Of a stretch of DNA of 13,504 nt, positions 8,701 through 13,406 are shown in pieces (the stretch's first letter is position 1; each line of letters begins with the position of its first letter). The DNA comes from Candidatus Methanoperedens sp. GTDB lineage: Archaea > Halobacteriota > Methanosarcinia > Methanosarcinales > Methanoperedenaceae. The notes under the pieces were generated by a model. That model ran no database searches. It saw only the letters and a list, made by a program, of their open reading frames with translations, and was not told where the DNA came from. The stretch covers positions 1 to 13,504 of the forward strand of contig JAPMTY010000069.1 in NCBI GenBank assembly GCA_026552835.1. Direction: 5' to 3'. The translations under genes and the position numbers were made by a program.

Positions 8701-9681
8701 ATCACCTTATTCTACAAAGATTCTGATCTTGATCTGAACGGGAACGGGATAATTGACGCTGGTGATGAAAAAGAAGACAAGCTGAACCTCTACTGGTACT
8801 GGGATAATGCAACAGGAGAACAGAAATGGTTCCCGCTTACACTCGGCGCTGATTATTCTGATAAAATTGACAGGGCGAACAAATCAGGGCCGATAGTGAT
8901 CAGTGTTGAGAAAAATACTATACTCAACTATATCAGCGTTACCCTGAACCATTTCACGACATTTTCAATAGCTGGAGATTTAATACCTTCCACACCAGCA
9001 ACTACTGCTGCCACGACAAGCAGCAGCGGCAGTAGTGGATCCACCGGCGGCAGTGTGATCACCGCAGAGCCTTTAGAAAATATTTTCCTCTCTGAAATGA
9101 TCGGGAAAGACCTTGCCGCCGGGAAATTTGTTACCTACAATTTCTCTAAGAATCAGGATATTGTATATGAGGTATCTGTAATTGGAAAAGAGAATGAAAA
9201 TGACATAGGAATGAAGATAGAGATACTCAAAGATACATCAAAACAGGTGACAGAAGCTGCCCCCGGCCTTGTTTACAGGAATGTCAATATCATCTCAGGG
9301 ACTGAAATGATAAGTGAAAACGTGATCAAATTCAAAGTCAACGATTCCTGGCTTCTGGAGAACGATCTTAATAGCAGCGATATCAGACTCATGAAATGGG
9401 TAGATAATAAATGGATGACACTGGAAACAGGGGTTCTATTCAATAAAGATGGGTATACCCACTTTACTGCAAAGAGCACGACCTTTTCCATCTATGCCAT
9501 TACAGGGATAAAGAATGAGAATTTCATGCCAGCGCCTTCGGCAACTGAAAAGATAGCAGTTACTCAAAAAGCCATTCCTTTGACGACAGAAGTGCCGACA
9601 CCAAAAACATCATTATGGATATGGATGATCGTAGCTCTGTTATTAATTGCAGCATTAGCGTATGCATTGAAGAGAAGATGA
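2701..9681 (+). CDS. Giant multidomain cell-surface protein (NosD-like beta-helix, C-type lectin, Ig/BIG2 repeats, PGF-pre-PGF)
   Basis: A 2326-residue exported mosaic protein, probably a surface adhesin or S-layer-associated component. Layout by residue: signal peptide 1-46 (hydrophobic core 27-40, ASA or VTA cleavage); NosD-like right-handed beta-helix 47-368, with tandem repeats 190-283 and the usual WLGGNYWSDY end; Ig-like 372-457; cadherin-like 458-722 with an inserted C-type lectin (578-709; WIGASD 632-637, EPN 665-667, WND 689-691); second cadherin-like domain 727-1093 with an inserted jelly-roll (821-1034; Ca-loop D961-E972); Fn3-like 1094-1190 and 1191-1278; BIG2 at 1288-1366 and 1369-1450; four 90-residue repeats 1461-1820; Ig-like 1821-1914; a C-terminal domain with a DLNGNGIID Ca-loop near 2011-2019; linker 2100-2124; PGF-pre-PGF 2125-2271; membrane helix 2304-2323, then KRR. 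Asn-X-Ser/Thr sites are abundant. No PGF motif precedes the helix. The ATG is the only good start, although the N-terminal segment before the hydrophobic core is long. Ligand and function are unknown. Confidence 0.9.
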   Translation: MGQQIENWNDSITFVGTIQQNKAIKSLIILMIILCIGPVVASAVTADIYVNTTGWWRDGDVFNANSTRIQAAIDNATDGDTIYVYNGSSYIENVNVNKRVTLQGEGADVVTVTAASASDHVFEVTADYVNISGFKVTGATGSTIAGIYLSSNHNNISDNNASNNYWAICLLSSSNNTLTNNTANSNTQDGIYLSSSSNNTLSGNNANSNTIEGIFLSSSSNNNTLSGNNANSNTNNGIYLSSSSNNNTLSGNNANSNHNDGIYLSSSSNNTLSGNNANSNTWFGIYLTSSSNNTIYNNYFNNNAWDNGYNVWNTTKTAGTNIIGGSWLGGNYWSDYAGEDTDGDRLGDTLTPYNSSGYITNGGDYLPLMNVDTTAPSITIISPENTTYITASILLNVTTNQTANVTYSLNGAANQSLYNLTTSGNTTIIGLEGANNITVYANDSAGNLNSSIVYFTVSTAPVVTASKTYSNYTQIIQMTIDPNINVTDGETNVTGATVSIGGGYVSSEDYLNYTTINNITGSYSTTKGILTLTGNRSGSDYQAAFRNVSYWNSNTNNPNTSQRNITFAIGNNSLYYPGTGHYYEYVSALLYWTGANASANNRSFYGLQGYLVTINSYGENSFLTEKVSGDAWIGASDSADEGQWRWMSGPEIGTQLSYTNWESGEPNNCCGGEDFAYMYSGSGHTPGTWNDYADEHAPMSYFVEYGGMAGDPALHLTATVIVNVTHANILDNLSYIDQEGWKKLDTEVTISSFTNNFSNGYVEVNISDANSYDGLRLVSDDGSLNVSGNAVYWGANRIGTINNTYNGSNGRLRIDFNDIAPLSNADFETGDVTGWTVNNSYPGVNGQAWVESPGADPDVPDANVDSDPLIDDNCYSASQGGGCSYGLTTQATSVQTVQKYEGTYALKLTIGGEVQSGYGTAHGPMITSSGFTAQTGDSVTVRWNAMAGGDWYDVYGFIVKDADNDGIWDDSEQYQKLFHDVGSSTGGWVTNSSTVAANVAGENIRFVFLNGNYDASGGMAIGSSLYIDGITLVISNIIVANNTMVEAIVENIEYSNNNDTPLPTRNYTLNFKDSSGGTFYSTAQINITPVNDAPGTPGNFTSPASGQIIAGDQAINVTWGSSTDPDGDAVKYDLWYFNGTWTQIGDLLNDTNMIYILPSDNTVSAMFRVYANDTVLNSSERNVTFTVETAPPAGITNLTASAHAQTYINWTWTDPADSDFSNVSVYLNGIFQANVTNGTQYFYISSLAAGTAYTIGTRTLDRYGNTNTTWVNNTQTTSSYPPPASVLATITVSPSAATVASGASKAFTATAKDQYGNTMSVSISWTSSNTTVGTVGPTGVFTANKTGTSTIKAASGSVSGSSTVTVVAGSLTNISISPDNATMNISQTQQFNATAIDANLNAVSVNPVWNSSNISVGIINETNGMFTAMAAGTASITATDGNISANATVTVLAPTPPPSEGAPEITGFAPSSPVSDIIGSSRTFSLTSNQTVNVTWYINETLLFSQPDVTTSSYTNTSAAHGNWNVTAVITNSNGVASQTWIWNVSAPVTGTPGITSFSPPSPVSDITGSSRTFSLTANQTVNVTWYIDGTLLFSQPDVTTTTYTNTSAAQGTWNVTAVITNSNGVASQTWVWNVIAPVAGIPAVTGFNPPSPVSDLTGSPRTFSLTANQTVNVTWYINEILILRQTNVTTSSYTNTSAAQGIWNVTAVIRNSNGVASETWIWNVLAPVTGTPAITGFSPSSLVSDLTGSSRTFSLTTNQTVNVTWYINGTQVNTNASVTEAKYTNTDATSGTWDVTAIAGNTNGTVSHEWIWIVGTVVTDVMPPLITISLPVNNTNISIFDGIIRGSITDDSNITANMYVNSVFNNTWTSKGGFRWQYNFTKNEYNTIKISAVDVYGNYNESIIRFFVLPPASETFVNLTTNESVNITVNASTGVDVELSTGNHTANVSLKINSSTNASDFNASDIDTEFVALGIAKKSLIKFVEINGTGDVANLSSVKITLFYKDSDLDLNGNGIIDAGDEKEDKLNLYWYWDNATGEQKWFPLTLGADYSDKIDRANKSGPIVISVEKNTILNYISVTLNHFTTFSIAGDLIPSTPATTAATTSSSGSSGSTGGSVITAEPLENIFLSEMIGKDLAAGKFVTYNFSKNQDIVYEVSVIGKENENDIGMKIEILKDTSKQVTEAAPGLVYRNVNIISGTEMISENVIKFKVNDSWLLENDLNSSDIRLMKWVDNKWMTLETGVLFNKDGYTHFTAKSTTFSIYAITGIKNENFMPAPSATEKIAVTQKAIPLTTEVPTPKTSLWIWMIVALLLIAALAYALKRR
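3268..3549 (+). repeat. Four tandem 69/72-base coding repeats in the beta-helix
   Basis: Units are 3268-3336 (69), 3337-3408 (72), 3409-3480 (72) and 3481-3549 (69). Each encodes GI[Y/F]LSSS followed by SNNTLSGNNANSNT and two variable residues, i.e. one turn of a right-handed beta-helix. Much of each unit is identical at DNA level (CTGAGCGGCAACAATGCTAA in all four). The 3-base difference is one extra Asn codon in a run of AAC. Diverged half-units flank the block on both sides. Confidence 0.92.
7081..8157 (+). repeat. Four tandem 270-base repeats encoding 90-residue beta-sandwich units
   Basis: Units begin at 7081, 7351, 7621 and 7891, exactly 270 bases apart. ACCGTTAACGTAACATGGTA is identical at 7171, 7441, 7711 and 7981, and TGGAACGTTACCGCGGT recurs at 7270, 7540 and 7810. 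Each unit encodes I[T]GF.P.SPVSD, RTFSLT.NQTVNVTWYI, SYTNTSAA.G.WNVTAVI and NSNGVAS.TW.WNV, an Ig-like beta-sandwich seen in methanogen surface proteins. The fourth unit diverges after about 8010. Three to four sequons per unit suggest glycosylation. Confidence 0.93.
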
Positions 9682-9729
9682 GGGATCATTTTCTCGTGTA
9701 CGTGGAAAAGTCGTGAATATAGACAGATC

Positions 9730-9788
9730 GACAGGATTTAATTGATTGGGCAGTAAAATCGTATCCGGTCGATCCTGTAAATCCTGTC
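9730..9788. repeat. Intergenic 11-base inverted repeat (GACAGGATTTA / TAAATCCTGTC)
   Basis: Perfect arms at 9730-9740 and 9778-9788 enclose 37 bases, and the right side also contains a partial second copy (GTCGATCCTGT just before). It lies between two convergent genes in a 286-base stretch (9682-9967) that holds no gene. A short T run (9795-9799) follows, so it may help end transcription of the surface-protein gene. AATCCTGT-type short palindromes are dispersed repeats in many prokaryotes, which is the other reading. Confidence 0.55.
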
Positions 9789-9904
9789 AATAACGGTTTT
9801 TGATAATCTGGAAAAGAAAATCTCCAAAAACATATTATTTATGATACCGTCTAACTAAAAAACCATATATTTGGATATCCTGCTATCAAAAATGATTCTT
9901 TGAG

Positions 9905-9941
9905 AAAAAAAGCTGCAAAGATACAGGATTTTGTTCCTGTA
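9905..9941 (-). terminator. Hairpin plus T-tract downstream of the iron-sulfur protein gene
   Basis: TACAGGA (9922-9928) and TCCTGTA (9935-9941) form a perfect 7-base stem with a 6-base loop. Read on the minus strand, a run of seven T (9905-9911) follows ten bases later. It is about 27 bases past the stop codon of the minus-strand gene. Confidence 0.55.
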
Positions 9942-9967
9942 ACTCGCAGTTCTGGTTCTATATTTAT

Positions 9968-11602
9968 TTAATGCGCCCTTGCACCCATAGGTATAGAGTA
10001 CATCCACAGGGCTATCATGCCGAACAATAATATTACAATTATATACGGCAGCGCTGATGCTTTTGAATCGGGATTGCCAGATGCTATCCTGTGAGCGGTA
10101 TATACTCCTCCAATGACGCCAAGTATTGAAAGTATGTACTGGATAATTTGTATCGTTTGCATATTCAATATCGACATATCTCCTGTGATATTTAATCCCA
10201 CAAGGGAGGCTGAAGTATATATTACAGACAAACCTTCTCCAAGGAAATGTTTTGCATTATGCGCAAGATGTATCCCAAGCCCAAGGGGAATAAGGGCATA
10301 GCCAAAGCGAATAAAGTTAGAACCTATATTATCATATAAACTAATCTTCACCGAAAGATCTGCTTCTGCACTCTGGGAAGATATCAGGTTTGAAGCGTCC
10401 TTTCCACTTGAGAAAATGCTTGAAACAAAGCTTGCTGCCAGCATCAGGACGATTGGTATAAGCATTGCTCCTGCAAAGATCACTGTCCATGCAACAGTAA
10501 AATTGGTTATATCGGTAGTGTTTTCAAACCATTTCATGAACGGCTCCCATACTTGAAGCATGACGATAGTCTGGCTTATCACTATTCCGATCAAAGCCGT
10601 AGCAAGGAAAGACACATCAAAACGTGGTTTGTTTATGAACCAGAGTTCACTTGTCGGAGGACGTGGAGTAATCCTGATCGCATCATGCGGACATGATTTT
10701 ATGCAGTTTGAGCAGAAGTTGCAAAACCTGTTTGAGTCCATAGTCCTTGGATATTCGAACATTGAGCATCCTTCCACCTTTTCAGTCCCTTTGTAACAGA
10801 CCGGGGTCTTGCAGGTTTTGCATACCTCGCCATTCGTTCTTAATTCAAGCGCTGAACTCATGGAATAATTGCTTGAAAGTCCTCCAAGGAAACACAGGTA
10901 GCGGCACCATGCGCGCTTCTCAAAAACCGCTCCCATAAGTACTGCGCCCGTGAAAACAAACAGCAGGAGATAACCTGTATTGATGGGCGACTCCACTATT
11001 CCAACTATGGAATCAAGCCATGTGATGATCAGGAACGCAAAGATGATGATCCAGACGCCGTAATTCTGGAGGAATTTTGGCACTTTCTTATGCAAACCTG
11101 CTTTTTTCTGTACCTCATCGCTAACCCTGGAAAGAGGGCATACTGAGCACCAGAGCCTTCCGAATAACAGGAAAAGGACAGGCAGGATAGGCCAGAGCAA
11201 TATCCATACCATCACTGCGCCAAAATTATATGATGTCCCGGGACTCCCGAAGAAGAGCTGGATGACGATAATGCTGAATATTATAAAAGTCGGCGCAACG
11301 AAAATCAGAGGATACCATCGGCTTTTAAGAAGAGATTTAAGCGGGGGATAATTAAGGAAATTTATCTTTTTGAGTTTTTCCGTATTGAAAGCAAAATATC
11401 CTGCAACCGCGATAATTCCAAGAAACATTGCTATGACAAGCCAGTTTATTCCACTGTTGCTGGCATGGGCATCGCCGGTAACATGTTCAGCAGGCGGGTT
11501 ATTCATTACCATATCGTTCATATTTTCCATTGCTGCCATGGCTGGTAAAGACAATACCGCAGACAGGATCATGCAAAAAATAATTAATCGTTTTATATCC
11601 AT
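9968..11602 (-). CDS. NapH/NosR-like membrane iron-sulfur (polyferredoxin) protein with Met/His-rich exported N-terminus
   Basis: A 544-residue membrane electron carrier of the 4Fe-4S NapH/NosR/FixG-like group; partner unknown. After a signal peptide or first helix (5-24) comes a short segment rich in Met, His and Asn (24-50: MENMNDMVMNN, PPAEH, DAHAS), which could bind copper. Helices lie near 53-72, 98-118, 127-148, 182-203 and 210-227. The first cysteine motif is WCSVCP (C152, C155); the second is WCRYLCF (C233, C237), lacking the usual Pro. A soluble loop has C261, C264, C269, C279 and a classic 4Fe-4S set C294-x2-C-x2-C-x3-C304-Pro. Five more helices follow (about 330-349, 369-397, 429-449, 483-503, 517-536). 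His445, His448 and His452 in HLAHNAKH may ligate heme or metal. GGAG (11612-11615) supports the ATG. It stands alone, with no adjacent reductase, so the pathway cannot be assigned. Confidence 0.82.
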   Translation of the reverse strand: MDIKRLIIFCMILSAVLSLPAMAAMENMNDMVMNNPPAEHVTGDAHASNSGINWLVIAMFLGIIAVAGYFAFNTEKLKKINFLNYPPLKSLLKSRWYPLIFVAPTFIIFSIIVIQLFFGSPGTSYNFGAVMVWILLWPILPVLFLLFGRLWCSVCPLSRVSDEVQKKAGLHKKVPKFLQNYGVWIIIFAFLIITWLDSIVGIVESPINTGYLLLFVFTGAVLMGAVFEKRAWCRYLCFLGGLSSNYSMSSALELRTNGEVCKTCKTPVCYKGTEKVEGCSMFEYPRTMDSNRFCNFCSNCIKSCPHDAIRITPRPPTSELWFINKPRFDVSFLATALIGIVISQTIVMLQVWEPFMKWFENTTDITNFTVAWTVIFAGAMLIPIVLMLAASFVSSIFSSGKDASNLISSQSAEADLSVKISLYDNIGSNFIRFGYALIPLGLGIHLAHNAKHFLGEGLSVIYTSASLVGLNITGDMSILNMQTIQIIQYILSILGVIGGVYTAHRIASGNPDSKASALPYIIVILLFGMIALWMYSIPMGARAH

Positions 11603-11614
11603 CTTTTTATACTC

Positions 11615-11639
11615 CTACTTTACATCGGGTGTAAAGTAG
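11615..11639 (-). promoter_or_regulatory. 10-base inverted repeat in the leader of the iron-sulfur protein gene (operator or 5' hairpin)
   Basis: CTACTTTACA (11615-11624) and TGTAAAGTAG (11630-11639) are perfect arms around five bases. The block starts where transcription should begin given the TATA box at 11660-11668, and its gene-proximal end overlaps the first G of the Shine-Dalgarno GGAG. It may be a repressor site (TTTACA-N5-TGTAAA) or a 5' RNA stem-loop that controls access to the ribosome site. Confidence 0.7.
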
Positions 11640-11659
11640 ACCTTTTAAGTGGATGCTGG

Positions 11660-11668
11660 TATATAAAA
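11660..11668 (-). promoter_or_regulatory. TATA box of the iron-sulfur protein gene
   Basis: Read on the minus strand the sequence is CTTTTATATA followed by CC, a good archaeal TATA box. It lies about 60 bases before the ATG and predicts a start of transcription near 11638, at the edge of the inverted repeat. Confidence 0.6.
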
Positions 11669-11712
11669 GCTTCTGGAAATTGGGCTTTGTTTAATAAGTC
11701 TTGATTTGCCAC

Positions 11713-11746
11713 GACTTTTTAAACAGTGGTCTGACTTTTTAAACAG
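11713..11746. repeat. Two direct copies of GACTTTTTAAACAG with 20-base spacing
   Basis: The 14-base sequence occurs exactly at 11713-11726 and 11733-11746. It lies in the gene-free 201-base stretch 11603-11803, upstream of the TATA box of the iron-sulfur protein gene and downstream of the small membrane protein gene. About two helical turns of spacing suits a dimeric activator, but nothing else supports that. Confidence 0.5.
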
Positions 11747-11803
11747 AATTGTGATTAGTGATAAATTAAAGAATATTGCAAAAATTTACATTTGCAGTAA
11801 AAA

Positions 11804-12172
11804 TTATTCTTTCGGTGGCAAAATAAACTCTGGTATCAATGCAGCAGAGAGTACAATAAACAAGGTAATAAAATAAATCGAGAAACCAATAGTGAAAGCT
11901 GATGGGGGCAGACTAGCATAGTTAAGGTACAGAAGAGAAACTACAATATAAGAAAAGGAATATGAAATTGCAAGCGCAAAAACAAATTTAGTAGCCCAAA
12001 TTCCTCCATCAGCATACGACGGTTGGTTTTTTTGTGAGACAATCCAATATATAACAGACGATATAAGAAGTAATATAAATGTACTGAGTAATTCATTTGG
12101 TAATTTAAAAGTCAAAATGGAACTAATCACAAGGAGATTTTCAATCAACTTTATTCTGTGTTTATAATCCAA
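11804..12172 (-). CDS. Small membrane protein of unknown function, start uncertain
   Basis: I do not recognise the family. The product of this frame is 122 residues with three or four hydrophobic segments (about 12-22, 28-46, 60-84, 93-116), basic residues near the N-terminus (YKHRIK) and a short tail ending LPPKE. It should sit in the cytoplasmic membrane. The start given is TTG; there is no ATG near the N-terminus and no Shine-Dalgarno site before it. The frame stays open upstream for about 50 bases towards the target duplication of the IS1 element, whose edge is at 12215. The real N-terminus may therefore have been cut off by the insertion, and the gene may be a remnant. Coding potential is supported by the long hydrophobic pattern with clean loops rather than by homology. 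Confidence 0.5.
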   Translation of the reverse strand: MDYKHRIKLIENLLVISSILTFKLPNELLSTFILLLISSVIYWIVSQKNQPSYADGGIWATKFVFALAISYSFSYIVVSLLYLNYASLPPSAFTIGFSIYFITLFIVLSAALIPEFILPPKE

Positions 12173-12214
12173 TCTAAAATTTTGAAGAAAATTGCAAAAT
12201 GACCCCCATTTTAT

Positions 12215-12222
12215 GGATAACC
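12215..12222. repeat. Target site duplication, left copy (GGATAACC)
   Basis: An exact 8-base direct repeat of 13294-13301, abutting the left end of the IS1-family element. Eight to nine bases is the normal duplication for IS1. Confidence 0.75.
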
Positions 12223-12224
12223 CC

Positions 12225-12250
12225 TAATGTCCTAATTTATACCGCATAAT
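12225..12250. repeat. IS1 terminal inverted repeat, left
   Basis: Pairs with 13266-13291 at 22 of 26 positions, including ACCGCATAAT at the inner end and TGTCCT near the tip. It contains the stop codon of the second transposase frame, which is common in compact insertion sequences. Confidence 0.85.
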
Positions 12251-12848
12251 GAAATAATAAAAAATCTTCCCAATTCCAAATACTATCAGAGAGCGATTCA
12301 ATCATTGCAGGTGTTAAATCATTATGTATTGTATCCATAAAATTCCAATGGAATTGAATAAGTTCTGTCGCATTTATTAGCCGTGATTTCTTCTTGGAGA
12401 AACACTTTGTTTTTCTAACGAGCCTTCCGACACGTTCTCTCAGAATTCCATTAAAATTCTCGATATTTGTAGTTTCAATATCTTCTGTCTCAGGATTCCC
12501 GAAAATTATTCTTTTTATCTTGTCAACTACTCTTCCTTTTTCTCTAATTTTCACAATTTGCCCATAATCAATACAAGTATCAGCATAGTATTCGGGAAGA
12601 GTGAATACATAATCATCGTTTCCATCTGAAAAAATCTGGATTTTATTATTGGGGAATGGGAGTTCCACTCTAGAAAAGAGTTTTCCGATCATTTTTTTAC
12701 AGGTCTCTTGAGTCCATTTTCCGATAGAATATGCCACAAGAAGATACGAACCTCTCTTTATACAACTGTAGATCCAAGCATCACCTTCTTCATCTGATTT
12801 TGGGCTTCCTTGCTTAACTTTTTTCTGTTTTTTTTTATTGTAGTCCAC
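12237..12848 (-). CDS. IS1-family transposase, catalytic part (second frame, InsB-like)
   Basis: Catalytic half of the DDE transposase, normally made as a fusion with the upstream frame by -1 frameshifting rather than from its own start. In this frame SDGNDDY holds the second catalytic Asp (residue 75; about 202 in the fusion). TNIENFNGILRERVGRLVRK holds the Glu (residue 130; about 257) and matches the ERxN...R..LARLxRK block of IS1 InsB, followed by CFSKK. The first Asp comes from the upstream frame (VDEMW). The expected fusion is about 330 residues. The nominal ATG at 12848 lies inside the overlap and has no convincing ribosome site. The stop codon lies in the left terminal repeat. No stop or deletion interrupts it. 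Confidence 0.9.
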   Translation of the reverse strand: MDYNKKKQKKVKQGSPKSDEEGDAWIYSCIKRGSYLLVAYSIGKWTQETCKKMIGKLFSRVELPFPNNKIQIFSDGNDDYVFTLPEYYADTCIDYGQIVKIREKGRVVDKIKRIIFGNPETEDIETTNIENFNGILRERVGRLVRKTKCFSKKKSRLINATELIQFHWNFMDTIHNDLTPAMIESLSDSIWNWEDFLLFHYAV

Positions 12849-13228
12849 ATCTCATCAACTTCAAATTGTCCTAATTTTATTTCATTCAGCAGGATATCAT
12901 TAACCATCTCAGCATGAAGTGCCAATTCTTCAAGCAAACGACCAATGGTATCTCTATGAAAACCGGTAATACGTTCGATGCTTCTTATTCCATTTTTTTC
13001 AACCAGATGTTTGCAAATCTGGATTATATCTTTTCTCGATAGATGTTTATGAAATAGTGGTGTATTTGCTGTTTCAACAAACCATGTCTTGCAGTGATTG
13101 CAATAATACTGCTGATGCCCTGCTCGATTTTTTCCACGTTTCAGTATGTCTTTTCCGTCTTCCTTCAAAAAATATTTGCACTTTGGATTCTGACATGTAA
13201 TATCGATTTTGCCTCTAGGTCTTGCCAT
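12758..13228 (-). CDS. IS1-family transposase, DNA-binding part (first frame, InsA-like)
   Basis: First frame of the IS1 transposase, 156 residues if read without frameshift. It opens with a zinc finger (C12-x4-C17 and C43-x2-C46, in RAGHQQYYCNHC), typical of InsA. A helix-turn-helix region follows at about 64-105 (RSIERITGFHRDTIGRLLEE). VDEMW (Asp125) supplies the first catalytic Asp of the fused enzyme. After residue 134 the ribosome can slip at the run of A and enter the second frame. Without slipping it ends at 12758 with about 22 frame-specific residues, giving a short protein that in IS1 acts as a repressor of transposition. In IS1 this balance limits jumping. Confidence 0.9.
   Translation of the reverse strand: MARPRGKIDITCQNPKCKYFLKEDGKDILKRGKNRAGHQQYYCNHCKTWFVETANTPLFHKHLSRKDIIQICKHLVEKNGIRSIERITGFHRDTIGRLLEELALHAEMVNDILLNEIKLGQFEVDEMWTTIKKNRKKLSKEAQNQMKKVMLGSTVV
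12827..12833 (-). promoter_or_regulatory. Programmed -1 frameshift site, A AAA AAC
   Basis: On the minus strand a run of nine A followed by C (12836 to 12827) contains the heptamer A AAA AAC in register with the first frame (codons ... AAA AAA AAC). A -1 slip leads into CAG AAA AAA of the second frame. This is the same slippery heptamer used by classical IS1. Confidence 0.85.
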
Positions 13229-13257
13229 TATACCACACGGTACTAATGGATTTCATA

Positions 13258-13268
13258 CAATATATATT
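13258..13268 (-). promoter_or_regulatory. Candidate TATA box of the IS1 transposase
   Basis: Minus-strand AATATATATT just inside the right terminal repeat, about 30 bases before the transposase ATG at 13228. The message would be nearly leaderless. Confidence 0.4.
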
Positions 13269-13291
13269 ATGCGGTCTATATCAGGACAATA
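13266..13291. repeat. IS1 terminal inverted repeat, right
   Basis: Partner of 12225-12250. Its inner end overlaps the putative TATA box of the transposase. Confidence 0.85.
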
Positions 13292-13293
13292 CC

Positions 13294-13301
13294 GGATAAC
13301 C
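13294..13301. repeat. Target site duplication, right copy (GGATAACC)
   Basis: Exact copy of 12215-12222. The sequence after it (13302-13406) shows no gene that I can support. Confidence 0.75.
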
Positions 13302-13406
13302 AGTTAGGAATCGTCACAGGGGGAGTAGTTATTCAAATTACTATAAAAGGATACCTGAGTTGTGGGCTGTGGGACAAAATTGAAAGATACCCTCTCATTC
13401 AAACAA

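Larger units (their letters stand above)
12223..13293 (-). mobile_element. Complete IS1-family insertion sequence, 1071 bases
   Basis: The element has two overlapping transposase frames on the minus strand, imperfect terminal inverted repeats (12225-12250 and 13266-13291, 22 of 26 bases paired by hand count) and flanking 8-base direct repeats GGATAACC. The right tip reads GGTATTGTCC going inwards, like the GGTAATG of classical IS1. The left tip reads CCTAATGTCC, so its outermost two bases differ. Length, coding layout, frameshift site and duplication all agree with IS1; both frames are intact, so it may be active. The boundaries assume GGATAACC is target sequence. Confidence 0.88.

Noticed and set aside
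9730..9788. Inverted repeat as ends of a miniature transposable element
   Set aside because: Only 37 bases lie between the arms and no flanking direct repeat is seen.
11777..11796. TGCAAA/TTTGCA inverted repeat after the small membrane protein gene as a terminator
   Set aside because: Six-base arms in AT-rich sequence without a clear following T-tract on the minus strand; chance is likely.
12215..12224. GGATAACCCC as the outer part of the IS1 inverted repeat
   Set aside because: It pairs with the right side at only 6 of 10 positions, whereas GGATAACC is an exact direct repeat, so target duplication fits better.
13302..13406. Possible gene between the IS1 element and the DUF2080-like fragment
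   Set aside because: No frame with a start, ribosome site and recognisable protein; it looks like plain flanking DNA.
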